From contig JBCCEF010000006.1 in assembly GCA_039030395.1 (NCBI GenBank), positions 124,001 through 188,000 of the forward strand: 64,000 bases of DNA, in the 5' to 3' direction. The notes under the pieces were generated by a model. The model ran no database searches. It saw only the letters and a program-made list of their open reading frames with translations, and was not told where the DNA came from. Below, in pieces: positions 7,986-14,986 of the stretch. Made by a program: the position numbers and the translations under genes. This DNA is from Acidobacteriota bacterium (GTDB taxonomy: Bacteria > Acidobacteriota > Thermoanaerobaculia > Multivoradales > JBCCEF01). Each line of letters begins with the position of its first letter. The first letter of the stretch is position 1.

Positions 7986-9585
7986 CGACCCGCGGGTCGA
8001 CCTCGCGGCCAACGGCCTCCTGCCGCCCTTGCCGGCGGCGTTCATCACCGGCCGAGACCGCGATCTGCTGGAGCCGCTCCGATTTCTCGCTCCCGGGGAG
8101 CCTTTGCCACCGCGGCCGGAAGCCGGCCGGCCGCTGGTGGACCGCGCCGCCGTCGCCGAGGCGTTGCGGATTTCCAACCGCGCCTTCGGCAACCCCCGAG
8201 CCGATCTCCTGGCGGATCGCCTGGCGGATCCGGCCACCCGGGTGGTGGTCACCGGTCAGCAGCCGGGGCTCTTCGGCGGCCCTCTCTACACCCTGTCGAA
8301 GGCGGTGGCGGCGGCGCGCTGGGCGACGGCCCTCGAAGAGCGCGGCGAGCCGGCGGTGCCGGTGTTCTGGGTGGCGACGGAGGATCACGACTTCCGGGAG
8401 GTGGCGGCGACCACCCTGCTCGGCCGAAAGGAAACCGAGCGCCTGGACTTGGGAGACGATCCGCTACCGTTGACGCCGGTGGGCATGCGCACCTTCGGGT
8501 CGCCGCTGGCCGGTGTGCTCGAACGGACCGCGGAGGTACTCGGCGGAGACCGCTGGACCGGTTGGTTCGAAGAAGTGGCGCGCTGGTACCGGCCCGACGC
8601 CCGCTTCGGCGAGGCCTTCTGCCGCCTGATGAGCCGGCTGCTGGGCGACCACAGCCCGCTGTTCCTGGATGCCATGCAGCCGGAGTTGAAGCGCCTGCAG
8701 CAGCCCTGGCTGGAGCGGTTGGTCCGCGAGCGCCAAGCGGTGGGCGAAGCCATCGCTGCGGCCGAGGCCGCGATCGAGGAGCGCGGCTATCCTCTCCAGG
8801 TCACCCCCCAGAAGGATGTTTCGCCGCTCTTCCTGCTGCATGAAGGGGAGCGCCGGCGCATCGAATGGAGGGGCGACGGCTACCGGCTGCGGGGCAGTGG
8901 CGACGCCGGCGGCTCGATCGACGACCTGCTCGAGATCCTCGCCGACAACCCGACGGTGGTGAGTCCCGGGGTGCTGGCCCGGCCGGCCATTCAGGACGTG
9001 CTCCTGGGGTCGGACCTCCAGTTGCTCGGCCCCGGCGAGATGTCCTACATGCCGCAGGCTGCGGCGGTGTACCGGGCGATCGGTGTGGCGGCGCCGTGGA
9101 CCACCCTGCGCCCCCAGGCGCTGGTGATCGAAAGCCATCAACTCGAGCACCTTGAGGGCTTGAACGTGTCGCTGGCGGAGCTGCTGGGGGATCGCTCGCG
9201 CCTCGACCACCGCCTGGCCGGTGGTTCGGCAGCGGATCCGACGGTGGAGCCCCGCCAACGGGTGAAGGAGATTCTCGACGATCTCGAAGGTGAAGCGCTG
9301 AAGGTCGATCGAAATCTAGAGCGCCCCTTGGAGAAAACCCGCCAACAGATTCTGCGCGCCCTCGACAGGCTGTCCGAGAAGACCATGGCCGCCGCGGCGC
9401 GGTCGGACCAGGTGCGGTTGCAGCGGGTGGAGCGTCTGCGCGACACCCTGTTGCCGGCCGGCGCGCTACAGGAGCGGGTGGTCTCCACAGCGCACTATCC
9501 CGGCAAATACGGCGACCGCTTCGTCGAGAGCTACTGGCGGCAGATGACCCTGGACGGCGGAATCCTGCAGGTGATCACGCCGTGA
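7942..9585 (+). CDS. bshC: Bacillithiol synthase BshC (putative cysteine ligase)
   Basis: About 547 residues, matching BshC, which adds cysteine to glucosaminyl-malate in the last step of bacillithiol synthesis. The core signature VVTGQQPGLFGGPLYTLSKA is present, followed by VPVFWVATEDHDFREV and, later, GPGEMSYMPQAAAVY. The C-terminal half contains a long coiled coil (KTRQQILRALDRLSEK). The start is uncertain: GTG 7942 follows GGGGAGA, while ATG 7897 would overlap the methyltransferase by about 90 bases. It is the first of three bsh genes, in the order bshC-bshB1-bshA. Confidence 0.93.
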   Translation: MTANASSSSLAKAPDDPRVDLAANGLLPPLPAAFITGRDRDLLEPLRFLAPGEPLPPRPEAGRPLVDRAAVAEALRISNRAFGNPRADLLADRLADPATRVVVTGQQPGLFGGPLYTLSKAVAAARWATALEERGEPAVPVFWVATEDHDFREVAATTLLGRKETERLDLGDDPLPLTPVGMRTFGSPLAGVLERTAEVLGGDRWTGWFEEVARWYRPDARFGEAFCRLMSRLLGDHSPLFLDAMQPELKRLQQPWLERLVRERQAVGEAIAAAEAAIEERGYPLQVTPQKDVSPLFLLHEGERRRIEWRGDGYRLRGSGDAGGSIDDLLEILADNPTVVSPGVLARPAIQDVLLGSDLQLLGPGEMSYMPQAAAVYRAIGVAAPWTTLRPQALVIESHQLEHLEGLNVSLAELLGDRSRLDHRLAGGSAADPTVEPRQRVKEILDDLEGEALKVDRNLERPLEKTRQQILRALDRLSEKTMAAAARSDQVRLQRVERLRDTLLPAGALQERVVSTAHYPGKYGDRFVESYWRQMTLDGGILQVITP

Positions 9586-9598
9586 GGACCGCCGTGCG

Positions 9599-10357
9599 AT
9601 GAGCGAAACCGTCGACGTCCTGGCTATCGGAGCCCACCCGGACGATGTGGAACTGGCCTGCGGCGGCACTCTGGCTCGGCTGGAGGCGTCCGGTCGCCGG
9701 GTGGGAATCGCCCATCTCACCGGCGGTGAGGCGGGCACCCGCGGCACCGCCGCCGAGCGCCGGCGCGAAGCGGAGGCCGCCGCCGAGGTGCTGAGGGCGG
9801 CACACCTCGACATCCTCGACTGCGGCGACGGTGCCCTGCGGCGCGGCCTGACGGAGGAAGAGCAGGTGATGGCTCTGCTGCGCCGTCGCCGGCCGGACAT
9901 CGTGCTCGGACCGCCGCCGGCCGATCGCCATCCGGACCACGGCCGAGCGCACGAACTGGTGGCCGCAGCGGTGTTCTATGCCGGGCTGCGCTCCCGTTCC
10001 CGGGGCCGGGGCGAGGCTCACCGACCCGGAGCTTTCTTCCACTACATGCAGCACGACCTATTCGAGCCGCGTTTTATCGTCGATGTCTCGCCGGTCTGGG
10101 AGCGCAAGGTCGCCGCCCTGTCGGCCTATCGCAGCCAGCTCCACTTTGGATCTCAGGGGGGATCCGAAGGGGACGATGGCGAGGAGCGCGACGAGCCGAT
10201 GACCAAGGTGGCGACGCCGGCTTTCTCGCGCGCCGTCGAGGGGCGCGCCCGGCACTTCGGCGAGGTGATCGGGGCGGAATTTGGAGAGCCCTTCGGCAGT
10301 CGCCAGGCGCTGGCCGTGTCGGACCTCTTCGCGCTGCTGCCGGGAGGTGTTCGCTGA
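9599..10357 (+). CDS. bshB1: Bacillithiol biosynthesis deacetylase BshB1
   Basis: A 252-residue LmbE/PIG-L zinc hydrolase. The zinc-binding N-terminal motif AIGAHPDDVELACGG and the later HPDHGRAHELV are intact; HPDD plus the distal histidine is the family metal site. The LTGGEAGTRGTAAERR segment is typical of BshB1, which removes the acetyl group from GlcNAc-malate. It lies 13 bases after bshC, and its TGA overlaps the bshA ATG by one base, so translation is probably coupled. The insertion QGGSEGDDGEERDEP near residue 190 is unusually acidic. Confidence 0.93.
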   Translation: MSETVDVLAIGAHPDDVELACGGTLARLEASGRRVGIAHLTGGEAGTRGTAAERRREAEAAAEVLRAAHLDILDCGDGALRRGLTEEEQVMALLRRRRPDIVLGPPPADRHPDHGRAHELVAAAVFYAGLRSRSRGRGEAHRPGAFFHYMQHDLFEPRFIVDVSPVWERKVAALSAYRSQLHFGSQGGSEGDDGEERDEPMTKVATPAFSRAVEGRARHFGEVIGAEFGEPFGSRQALAVSDLFALLPGGVR

Positions 10358-11529
10358 TGAAGATCGGAATTAGCTGTTACCCCACCTACGGCGGATCCGG
10401 CGTGGTGGCGACGGAGCTGGCGATGGCTTTGGCGGAGGGCGGCGACGAGGTCCACGTCATCAGCTACGCGGTGCCCTCCCGCCTCTCCTTCCTCAATTCG
10501 CGGCTGTTCTTCCACGAGGTTACGGTGCCGCGCTACCCGCTGTTTGAGTTTCCGCCCTACTCGCTGGCCCTGGCGACCAAGATGGTCGAGGTCGCCCGCC
10601 ACCACCGGCTCGATGTGCTGCATGTCCACTACGCAGTCCCCAACGCTGTGTCGGCGGTGCTGGCGCGGCAGATCATCCACCCGCAACCGCTGCCGGTGGT
10701 GACCACTCTGCACGGTACGGACATCACGCTGGTCGGCATCGACCCGAGCTACCGGGAAACCACCCGCTTCGGCATCGTCGAGAGCGACGCCGTGACCACC
10801 GTGTCCGAGTCCCTGCGCCGCACCACCCTCGACGAGATCCACTGCGACCTGCCGATCGAGGTGATTCCGAACTTCATCGACGCCCAGCGCTTCGATCCGG
10901 CGGCCGGCCGGCCGGGGGCGCGCCGCTGGGCCGCCGCCGGCGAAAAGGTGATGGTCCACGTCTCGAACTTCCGGCCGGTCAAACGGGTACTCGACGTACT
11001 AGAGGTCTTCCGGCGGGTGCACGAGCGGGTACCGACCCGCCTGTTGATGATCGGCGACGGGCCGGATCGGGCGTCCGCCGAGCAGTACTGTCGCGACCAC
11101 GGGATCTGCAACGCCATCACCTTCGTCGGCAACATGCCGATGGTCGAAGAGGGCCTGCTCGGCGCCGATCTCTTTTTGCTGACATCCGAAACGGAATCCT
11201 TCGGCCTGGCGGTGCTCGAAGCGATGGCCTGCAGCGTGCCGGTGGTGGCGACCCGGGTGGGGGGCGTGCCGGAGGTGGTGGCCGAAGGCGAGACCGGCTT
11301 CCTCTGTCCGCTGGGTGATGTCGAGGCGATGGCCGGGCGTTGCCTGGAGTTGCTCCAGGATCCGTCGCGGGCGCGTCGCTTCGGGGCCGCCGGCCGGCGC
11401 CGGGCGGTGGAAGAGTTCGGCCAGGATCAGGTGGTGGCCCGTTACCGCAGCCTGTATGAACGTTCCCTGACCGGTTCGTCCGTGGCGTCGTCCGCCGTCG
11501 CCTCACCGGTGCTCCCTTCCGGCGGGTGA
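10357..11529 (+). CDS. bshA: N-acetylglucosaminyl L-malate synthase BshA
   Basis: A 390-residue GT4 glycosyltransferase that joins GlcNAc from UDP-GlcNAc to L-malate, the first step of bacillithiol synthesis. The N-terminal CYPTYGGSGVVATELAMALA is the characteristic BshA start. VTTLHGTDITLVG and VTTVSESLRR follow in the acceptor half. The donor domain carries VSNFRPVKRVLDV and SETESFGLAVLEAMACSVPV, with the conserved E-x7-E. The last ~15 residues are a low-complexity Ser/Ala/Val tail. The start overlaps bshB1 and the stop overlaps the next gene. Confidence 0.95.
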   Translation: MKIGISCYPTYGGSGVVATELAMALAEGGDEVHVISYAVPSRLSFLNSRLFFHEVTVPRYPLFEFPPYSLALATKMVEVARHHRLDVLHVHYAVPNAVSAVLARQIIHPQPLPVVTTLHGTDITLVGIDPSYRETTRFGIVESDAVTTVSESLRRTTLDEIHCDLPIEVIPNFIDAQRFDPAAGRPGARRWAAAGEKVMVHVSNFRPVKRVLDVLEVFRRVHERVPTRLLMIGDGPDRASAEQYCRDHGICNAITFVGNMPMVEEGLLGADLFLLTSETESFGLAVLEAMACSVPVVATRVGGVPEVVAEGETGFLCPLGDVEAMAGRCLELLQDPSRARRFGAAGRRRAVEEFGQDQVVARYRSLYERSLTGSSVASSAVASPVLPSGG

Positions 11530-12125
11530 AGACCTACCGTGCGCCGAGGTCTTCCGGGCGAGGTGAGATTCGCGAGAAAGGATCCCGCTTCCTCGGCGTG
11601 CTCCTGCCGGTGACCTCCGAAGGCGCCGCCACCGCGGCTCTCGATGCCGTCCGGCGCGAGTTTCCGAGCGCCACTCACCACTGTTTTGCTTGGCGTATCG
11701 GCCGGCGCGCCGTCGAGCGCAGCTCGGACGATGGCGAGCCCTCCGGCACCGCCGGCCAGCCGATCCTGCGAGTGCTGCGCGGGGGCGATCGCTCGGACGT
11801 TCTGGTGGTGGTCGTGCGGTGGTACGGCGGCACCAAGCTCGGCAAGGGCGGTCTGGCGCGGGCCTATGCGGCGGCCGCCCGGCAGGCCGCCGAGGCGGTG
11901 GCCTGGACCGTCCGCGCGCCGACCGTCGGCGGCTGCGTGACCGTGGGCTATCAGCAGATCGGGGTTCTCAAGCGGCTGGTGAATCCGCCGTTGGTTTCGC
12001 TCGTCGGTGAAGACTACGGCGTGCGGGTACGCCTCACCCTGCGGATACGCGAAGACCAGCTCGACTCGTTCGAGGCGGCCCTGGCGGACCTGGGAGCCAC
12101 CTTCGAAGTCGCGACGGAGAATTGA
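11526..12125 (+). CDS. IMPACT/YigZ family protein
   Basis: A 199-residue member of the IMPACT (UPF0029/YigZ) family. The family core is THHCFAWRIG followed by SDDGEPSGTAGQPIL and VVRWYGGTKLGKGGLARAY, which is highly diagnostic. A C-terminal DUF1949-like alpha/beta domain with YQQIGVLKRL follows. Bacterial members have no established biochemical function; the eukaryotic relative regulates the Gcn2 kinase. The GTG start overlaps the bshA stop codon, making it the last gene of the bacillithiol transcript. Confidence 0.92.
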   Translation: MKTYRAPRSSGRGEIREKGSRFLGVLLPVTSEGAATAALDAVRREFPSATHHCFAWRIGRRAVERSSDDGEPSGTAGQPILRVLRGGDRSDVLVVVVRWYGGTKLGKGGLARAYAAAARQAAEAVAWTVRAPTVGGCVTVGYQQIGVLKRLVNPPLVSLVGEDYGVRVRLTLRIREDQLDSFEAALADLGATFEVATEN

Positions 12126-12413
12126 ATCTCGGAGCCGGCCAGCGCGTAGGCAAGTGTATCGAGATCGCGGTTTCAAGAGCCTCGAGGGAAGGGCGCAAAG
12201 AATTGATCGCCGAGGCGGCGAAAAGCGGTGTGTATCGGTGTAGGCTAGATCCCGGTTCTTGGAGTGGGTTTGGCAGCCGTCTTGGCCGCCGTTTTTGGAA
12301 CGACCGGGCGGCTCCAGCCGCGATCCGGTACATCCCGGCCCGTCTGAAGTGGGGACTGGTACACTGAGAGCCATCGTCAGCTTTCGATTTCACTCGCATC
12401 AAAGGAGAGGACC

Positions 12414-12848
12414 TTGACCGAACCTCCTGTGCCTCCGAGCCCGGGCGATAGTGCTTCGCCACCTCCACCGCCACCCCCGTCGGCGCCGCCACCTCCGCCC
12501 TCGTCCGGTGGTCAGCCGAGCCAGAATCGTGGGCTGATGATTGTGCTGTCGTACCTCTGGCTCCTCGCCCTGATTCCGCTGCTGGTGGAAAAGGACGACC
12601 GCGAGGTGCAGTGGCACGCCAAGCACGGCTTGGTGCTCTTCGCCGTCGAGATCGTGCTGTGGATCGGCCTGTTCATCCTGGGCATCGTGCTGGCCTTCGT
12701 GGGCGATATTGTCGGATGCTTCACTACGGTGCTTTCGTTCGTGGCCTGGATCGGTATCTTGATTCTGCACATCATGTGTATCGTCAAGGGCGTCAACGGT
12801 GGACGCATGATCGTGCCGGGCGTGAGCCAGTACGCGGATCGCTTCTAG
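12414..12848 (+). CDS. DUF4870-like membrane protein
   Basis: A 144-residue protein starting at TTG 12414 behind AAAGGAGAGG. The first ~38 residues are a proline-rich cytoplasmic tail (runs of P, with S and G). Two or three hydrophobic segments follow. The short loop VQWHAKHGLVLFAVEIVLW carries the QxxxHxK-type pattern typical of DUF4870/Tic20-like small membrane proteins. Function unknown. The 288 bases upstream contain no recognisable gene or RNA. Confidence 0.8.
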   Translation: MTEPPVPPSPGDSASPPPPPPPSAPPPPPSSGGQPSQNRGLMIVLSYLWLLALIPLLVEKDDREVQWHAKHGLVLFAVEIVLWIGLFILGIVLAFVGDIVGCFTTVLSFVAWIGILILHIMCIVKGVNGGRMIVPGVSQYADRF

Positions 12849-12864
12849 ACTGCCTTTCTCACCG

Positions 12865-13015
12865 GCAACCTACTGCGAGTCCGTATGTCACTGAATCTGC
12901 TGCGTTATCCGCGGAACCTGCTCCTCGACGTACTACCAGTACGCCTTCGTGGCAGAACCCACGGATGCCTTGCATCTTCAGCGACCTACGGCCTCTCGCA
13001 ACGGTCGCCGACGAG
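12865..13015 (+). repeat. 151-bp interspersed repeat, copy 1
   Basis: This aligns without gaps to 51610-51760 at roughly 89% identity by eye. Both copies contain the small hairpin GTACT-N3-AGTAC and a further short hairpin around CAGAACCC. Both lie between the end of one gene and 20-35 bases before the start of the next. Read on the minus strand, both copies are free of stops and give similar peptides (MQGIxGFCxEGVLVVRRGAG), but nothing else supports a gene. Confidence 0.75.
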
Positions 13016-13037
13016 AAATCCAGGCTGACGGGAATCC

Positions 13038-13436
13038 GTGCGGTCGGGGTGGCGATGGCTGCTGTGGGCCGGAGTCCCGGTGCTCGCCACCGGGGCCGTC
13101 CTGGCTTTGCGCTGGTCCGCCACCGCCGACATCGCCGCGGCCGGCCCGGCATGCTGGATCCGCGTGGCGAGCGGCGTTCCGTGTCCCGGATGCGGCATGA
13201 CCCGGGCCTTTGGCCGTCTCGCCGCCGGCAACCTGTGGCAGGCTTGGGCCTTTCACCCGCTGGCGCCGATCGTGGCCCTCGAGATAGCGATCGGGTGGCT
13301 GCTGTGGGGCGTTCATCTGAGCGGCCGCTCGGTGAGCGCCCTGACGGGTCGTCTGGAGCCGCTGCTGTGGGCTCACGTGACGGTTCTCGGGGCGCTGTGG
13401 CTCGGTCGCCTGGCCACCGGTACTTTGCCGCACTGA
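13038..13436 (+). CDS. DUF2752 membrane protein 1
   Basis: A 132-residue protein with the DUF2752 signature CPGCGMTRAFGRLAAGN at the end of the first extracytoplasmic loop, and three predicted membrane segments (LLWAGVPVLATGAVLAL, LAPIVALEIAIGWLLWG and a C-terminal one). The family is uncharacterised; the paired cysteines suggest metal or disulfide chemistry. It starts at GTG 13038, 22 bases after the 151-bp repeat. A second DUF2752 gene lies 0.8 kb downstream, with a YIP1 gene between them. Confidence 0.85.
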   Translation: MRSGWRWLLWAGVPVLATGAVLALRWSATADIAAAGPACWIRVASGVPCPGCGMTRAFGRLAAGNLWQAWAFHPLAPIVALEIAIGWLLWGVHLSGRSVSALTGRLEPLLWAHVTVLGALWLGRLATGTLPH

Positions 13437-13504
13437 GCGTCCGGCGGCAGGAAATCAATCGGCCCGCTCCGTCGGGCAAAACGCAGTAATGAAGGAGGGG
13501 AACC

Positions 13505-14239
13505 ATGTCAGAACCGATGCACACACCGCCACCGCCGCCGGCCGGAGGACCTCCTGCCGGGGGACCGCCCTACGGCCCGACCTCGGATTCTTCCCTGCCC
13601 TGGGAGAACCGCTCGCAGGTCGGCTTCATGCCGGCTTTGATCGACTCGGTCAAGCTTTTCGTGACCTCTCCGCGCGAGGCCTACGCCCGCGCCCAGGAGA
13701 AGGGTGACTTCGTCAGCCCGCTGCTCTACGCGGTGATCATCGGCACCGTCGCGGGTATCGTCGGCCAAATCTGGGGTCTGCTGTTCCAGGGAAGTTGGAT
13801 GGCGATGATGCCCGCGGAGTACCAGGACATGATGGGGCCGATGATGGCGGGAGGCGGCGCCAGCATCATCCTCACCATCGTGTTCATGCCGTTCTATATC
13901 GCCGCCTTCATGTTCGTCTGGGCGGGGATTGTCCATCTGATCTTGATGCTTTTGAAGGCGGTGGACGCTAACGTCGGATTCGAAGGAACCTTCCGCGGAG
14001 TCGCCTACTCCCAGACGGCATCGCTGGCGCAGATCGTCCCCCTCGTCGGCGGGTTGATCGCCATGGTCTGGACCATCTTTCTGTCGATCATCGGCATCGC
14101 TCGGATGCACAAGACGACCGAGGGTAAAGCGGCTGCTGGCGTGCTCATCCCGATCGGTCTGTGCTGCGCTTGTATCATCATCGCCTTCATCCTCGGCGGC
14201 GCGGCCCTGATGTCCGCCATCGGTCAGGCGGGAGGGTGA
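13505..14239 (+). CDS. YIP1-family membrane protein
   Basis: A 244-residue membrane protein with a Pro/Gly-rich N-terminus (TPPPPPAGGPPAGG) and about five hydrophobic segments (LLYAVIIGTVAGIVGQI, SIILTIVFMPFYIAAFMFV and later ones). The GTFRGVAYSQTASLAQIVPLVGG segment is typical of YIP1/DUF1282 proteins. The family is membrane-embedded with no agreed bacterial function. A GGAGGGG site precedes the ATG. The final TGA overlaps the GTG of the next DUF2752 gene. Confidence 0.85.
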   Translation: MSEPMHTPPPPPAGGPPAGGPPYGPTSDSSLPWENRSQVGFMPALIDSVKLFVTSPREAYARAQEKGDFVSPLLYAVIIGTVAGIVGQIWGLLFQGSWMAMMPAEYQDMMGPMMAGGGASIILTIVFMPFYIAAFMFVWAGIVHLILMLLKAVDANVGFEGTFRGVAYSQTASLAQIVPLVGGLIAMVWTIFLSIIGIARMHKTTEGKAAAGVLIPIGLCCACIIIAFILGGAALMSAIGQAGG

Positions 14240-14619
14240 GTCCGGCCCGGCAGCTCGGTTCGATCTGGGGGGCCTTGGCGGTGGCGCTCGTCGCGCTGTC
14301 GCCGTGGGCTCCCCGCATCGCCGCGGGGCTGCCGGCCTGTCCCTGGAAGCTCTTGGCGGGGGTGCCGTGCCCCGGCTGCGGCACCACCCGCTCGGCGCTG
14401 GCCCTGGCGGAATTCGATCCCCTGGCGGCGCTGGCCGTCTCGCCGCTGGCGACCCTCGGTTGGGTGTTCTTGATCGTTGGCGGTTTGGTCGCCGGGGCGT
14501 TGGTTCTGCTCCGCCGGGAGCCGCCGATGCCTCCCGCCACGCTCACCGATCCGCAGCGCTGGGCGGTGATCGCGACGGTGGTAGCGAACTGGCTCTATCT
14601 GATCTGGAGCGGTGCCTGA
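14236..14619 (+). CDS. DUF2752 membrane protein 2
   Basis: A 127-residue paralogue of the protein at 13038. It carries the same signature (VPCPGCGTTRSALALAEFDP) followed by two membrane helices (LATLGWVFLIVGGLVAGALVLL and VIATVVANWLYLI). It starts at GTG 14236, overlapping the YIP1 stop codon, with GGGAGG immediately upstream. Its stop codon overlaps the yidD GTG start. The coupled YIP1-DUF2752-yidD arrangement suggests joint translation. Confidence 0.83.
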   Translation: MSPARQLGSIWGALAVALVALSPWAPRIAAGLPACPWKLLAGVPCPGCGTTRSALALAEFDPLAALAVSPLATLGWVFLIVGGLVAGALVLLRREPPMPPATLTDPQRWAVIATVVANWLYLIWSGA

Positions 14620-14986
14620 TCGGTTGCCCCTCCCCGAGCGAGAGTTGACCACCGAAGTGCGGCGGCAAAAGCGCTTCCTCGAATTTCCGTCGCGCGGGCG
14701 GCTGTTCGCCTGGATCCTGCTTCTGGCCCTGTTCGTGGACTGGGCCCGTCCCGCGGAGCGGCAAGTCAGCGTGCACCTTCTCACCGGCGGCATCTCCTTC
14801 TACCAGCAGTTTCTTTCTCCGGTCGTTTCGCGTCTAGGAACGCGATGCCGCTTCCATCCGACCTGTAGCCGCTACGGGGAGATGGCGATCCACCAACACG
14901 GTGCGTTGCTCGGTACGGCGATGACCGCCCGACGGCTGGTGCGCTGTGGCCCATGGACCCCGATGGGCACCAGAGACTTTCCTTGA
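14612..14986 (+). CDS. yidD: Membrane protein insertion efficiency factor YidD
   Basis: A 124-residue protein matching YidD/UPF0161: one N-terminal hydrophobic helix, then YQQFLSPVVSRLGTRCRFHPTC followed by SRYGEMAIHQHG, the diagnostic cysteine-containing core. It ends with the family's RLVRCGPW segment. YidD assists YidC-dependent membrane protein insertion. It usually neighbours rnpA/yidC, but here it sits among small membrane-protein genes instead. The N-terminus is about 40 residues longer than in E. coli. Confidence 0.93.
   Translation: MPDRLPLPERELTTEVRRQKRFLEFPSRGRLFAWILLLALFVDWARPAERQVSVHLLTGGISFYQQFLSPVVSRLGTRCRFHPTCSRYGEMAIHQHGALLGTAMTARRLVRCGPWTPMGTRDFP

Noticed and set aside
12859-13524. 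Minus-strand ORF carrying the 151-bp repeat peptide
   Set aside because: Overlaps a DUF2752 gene; the only support is similarity of the two repeat copies, so I keep it as a lead and do not call it a gene.
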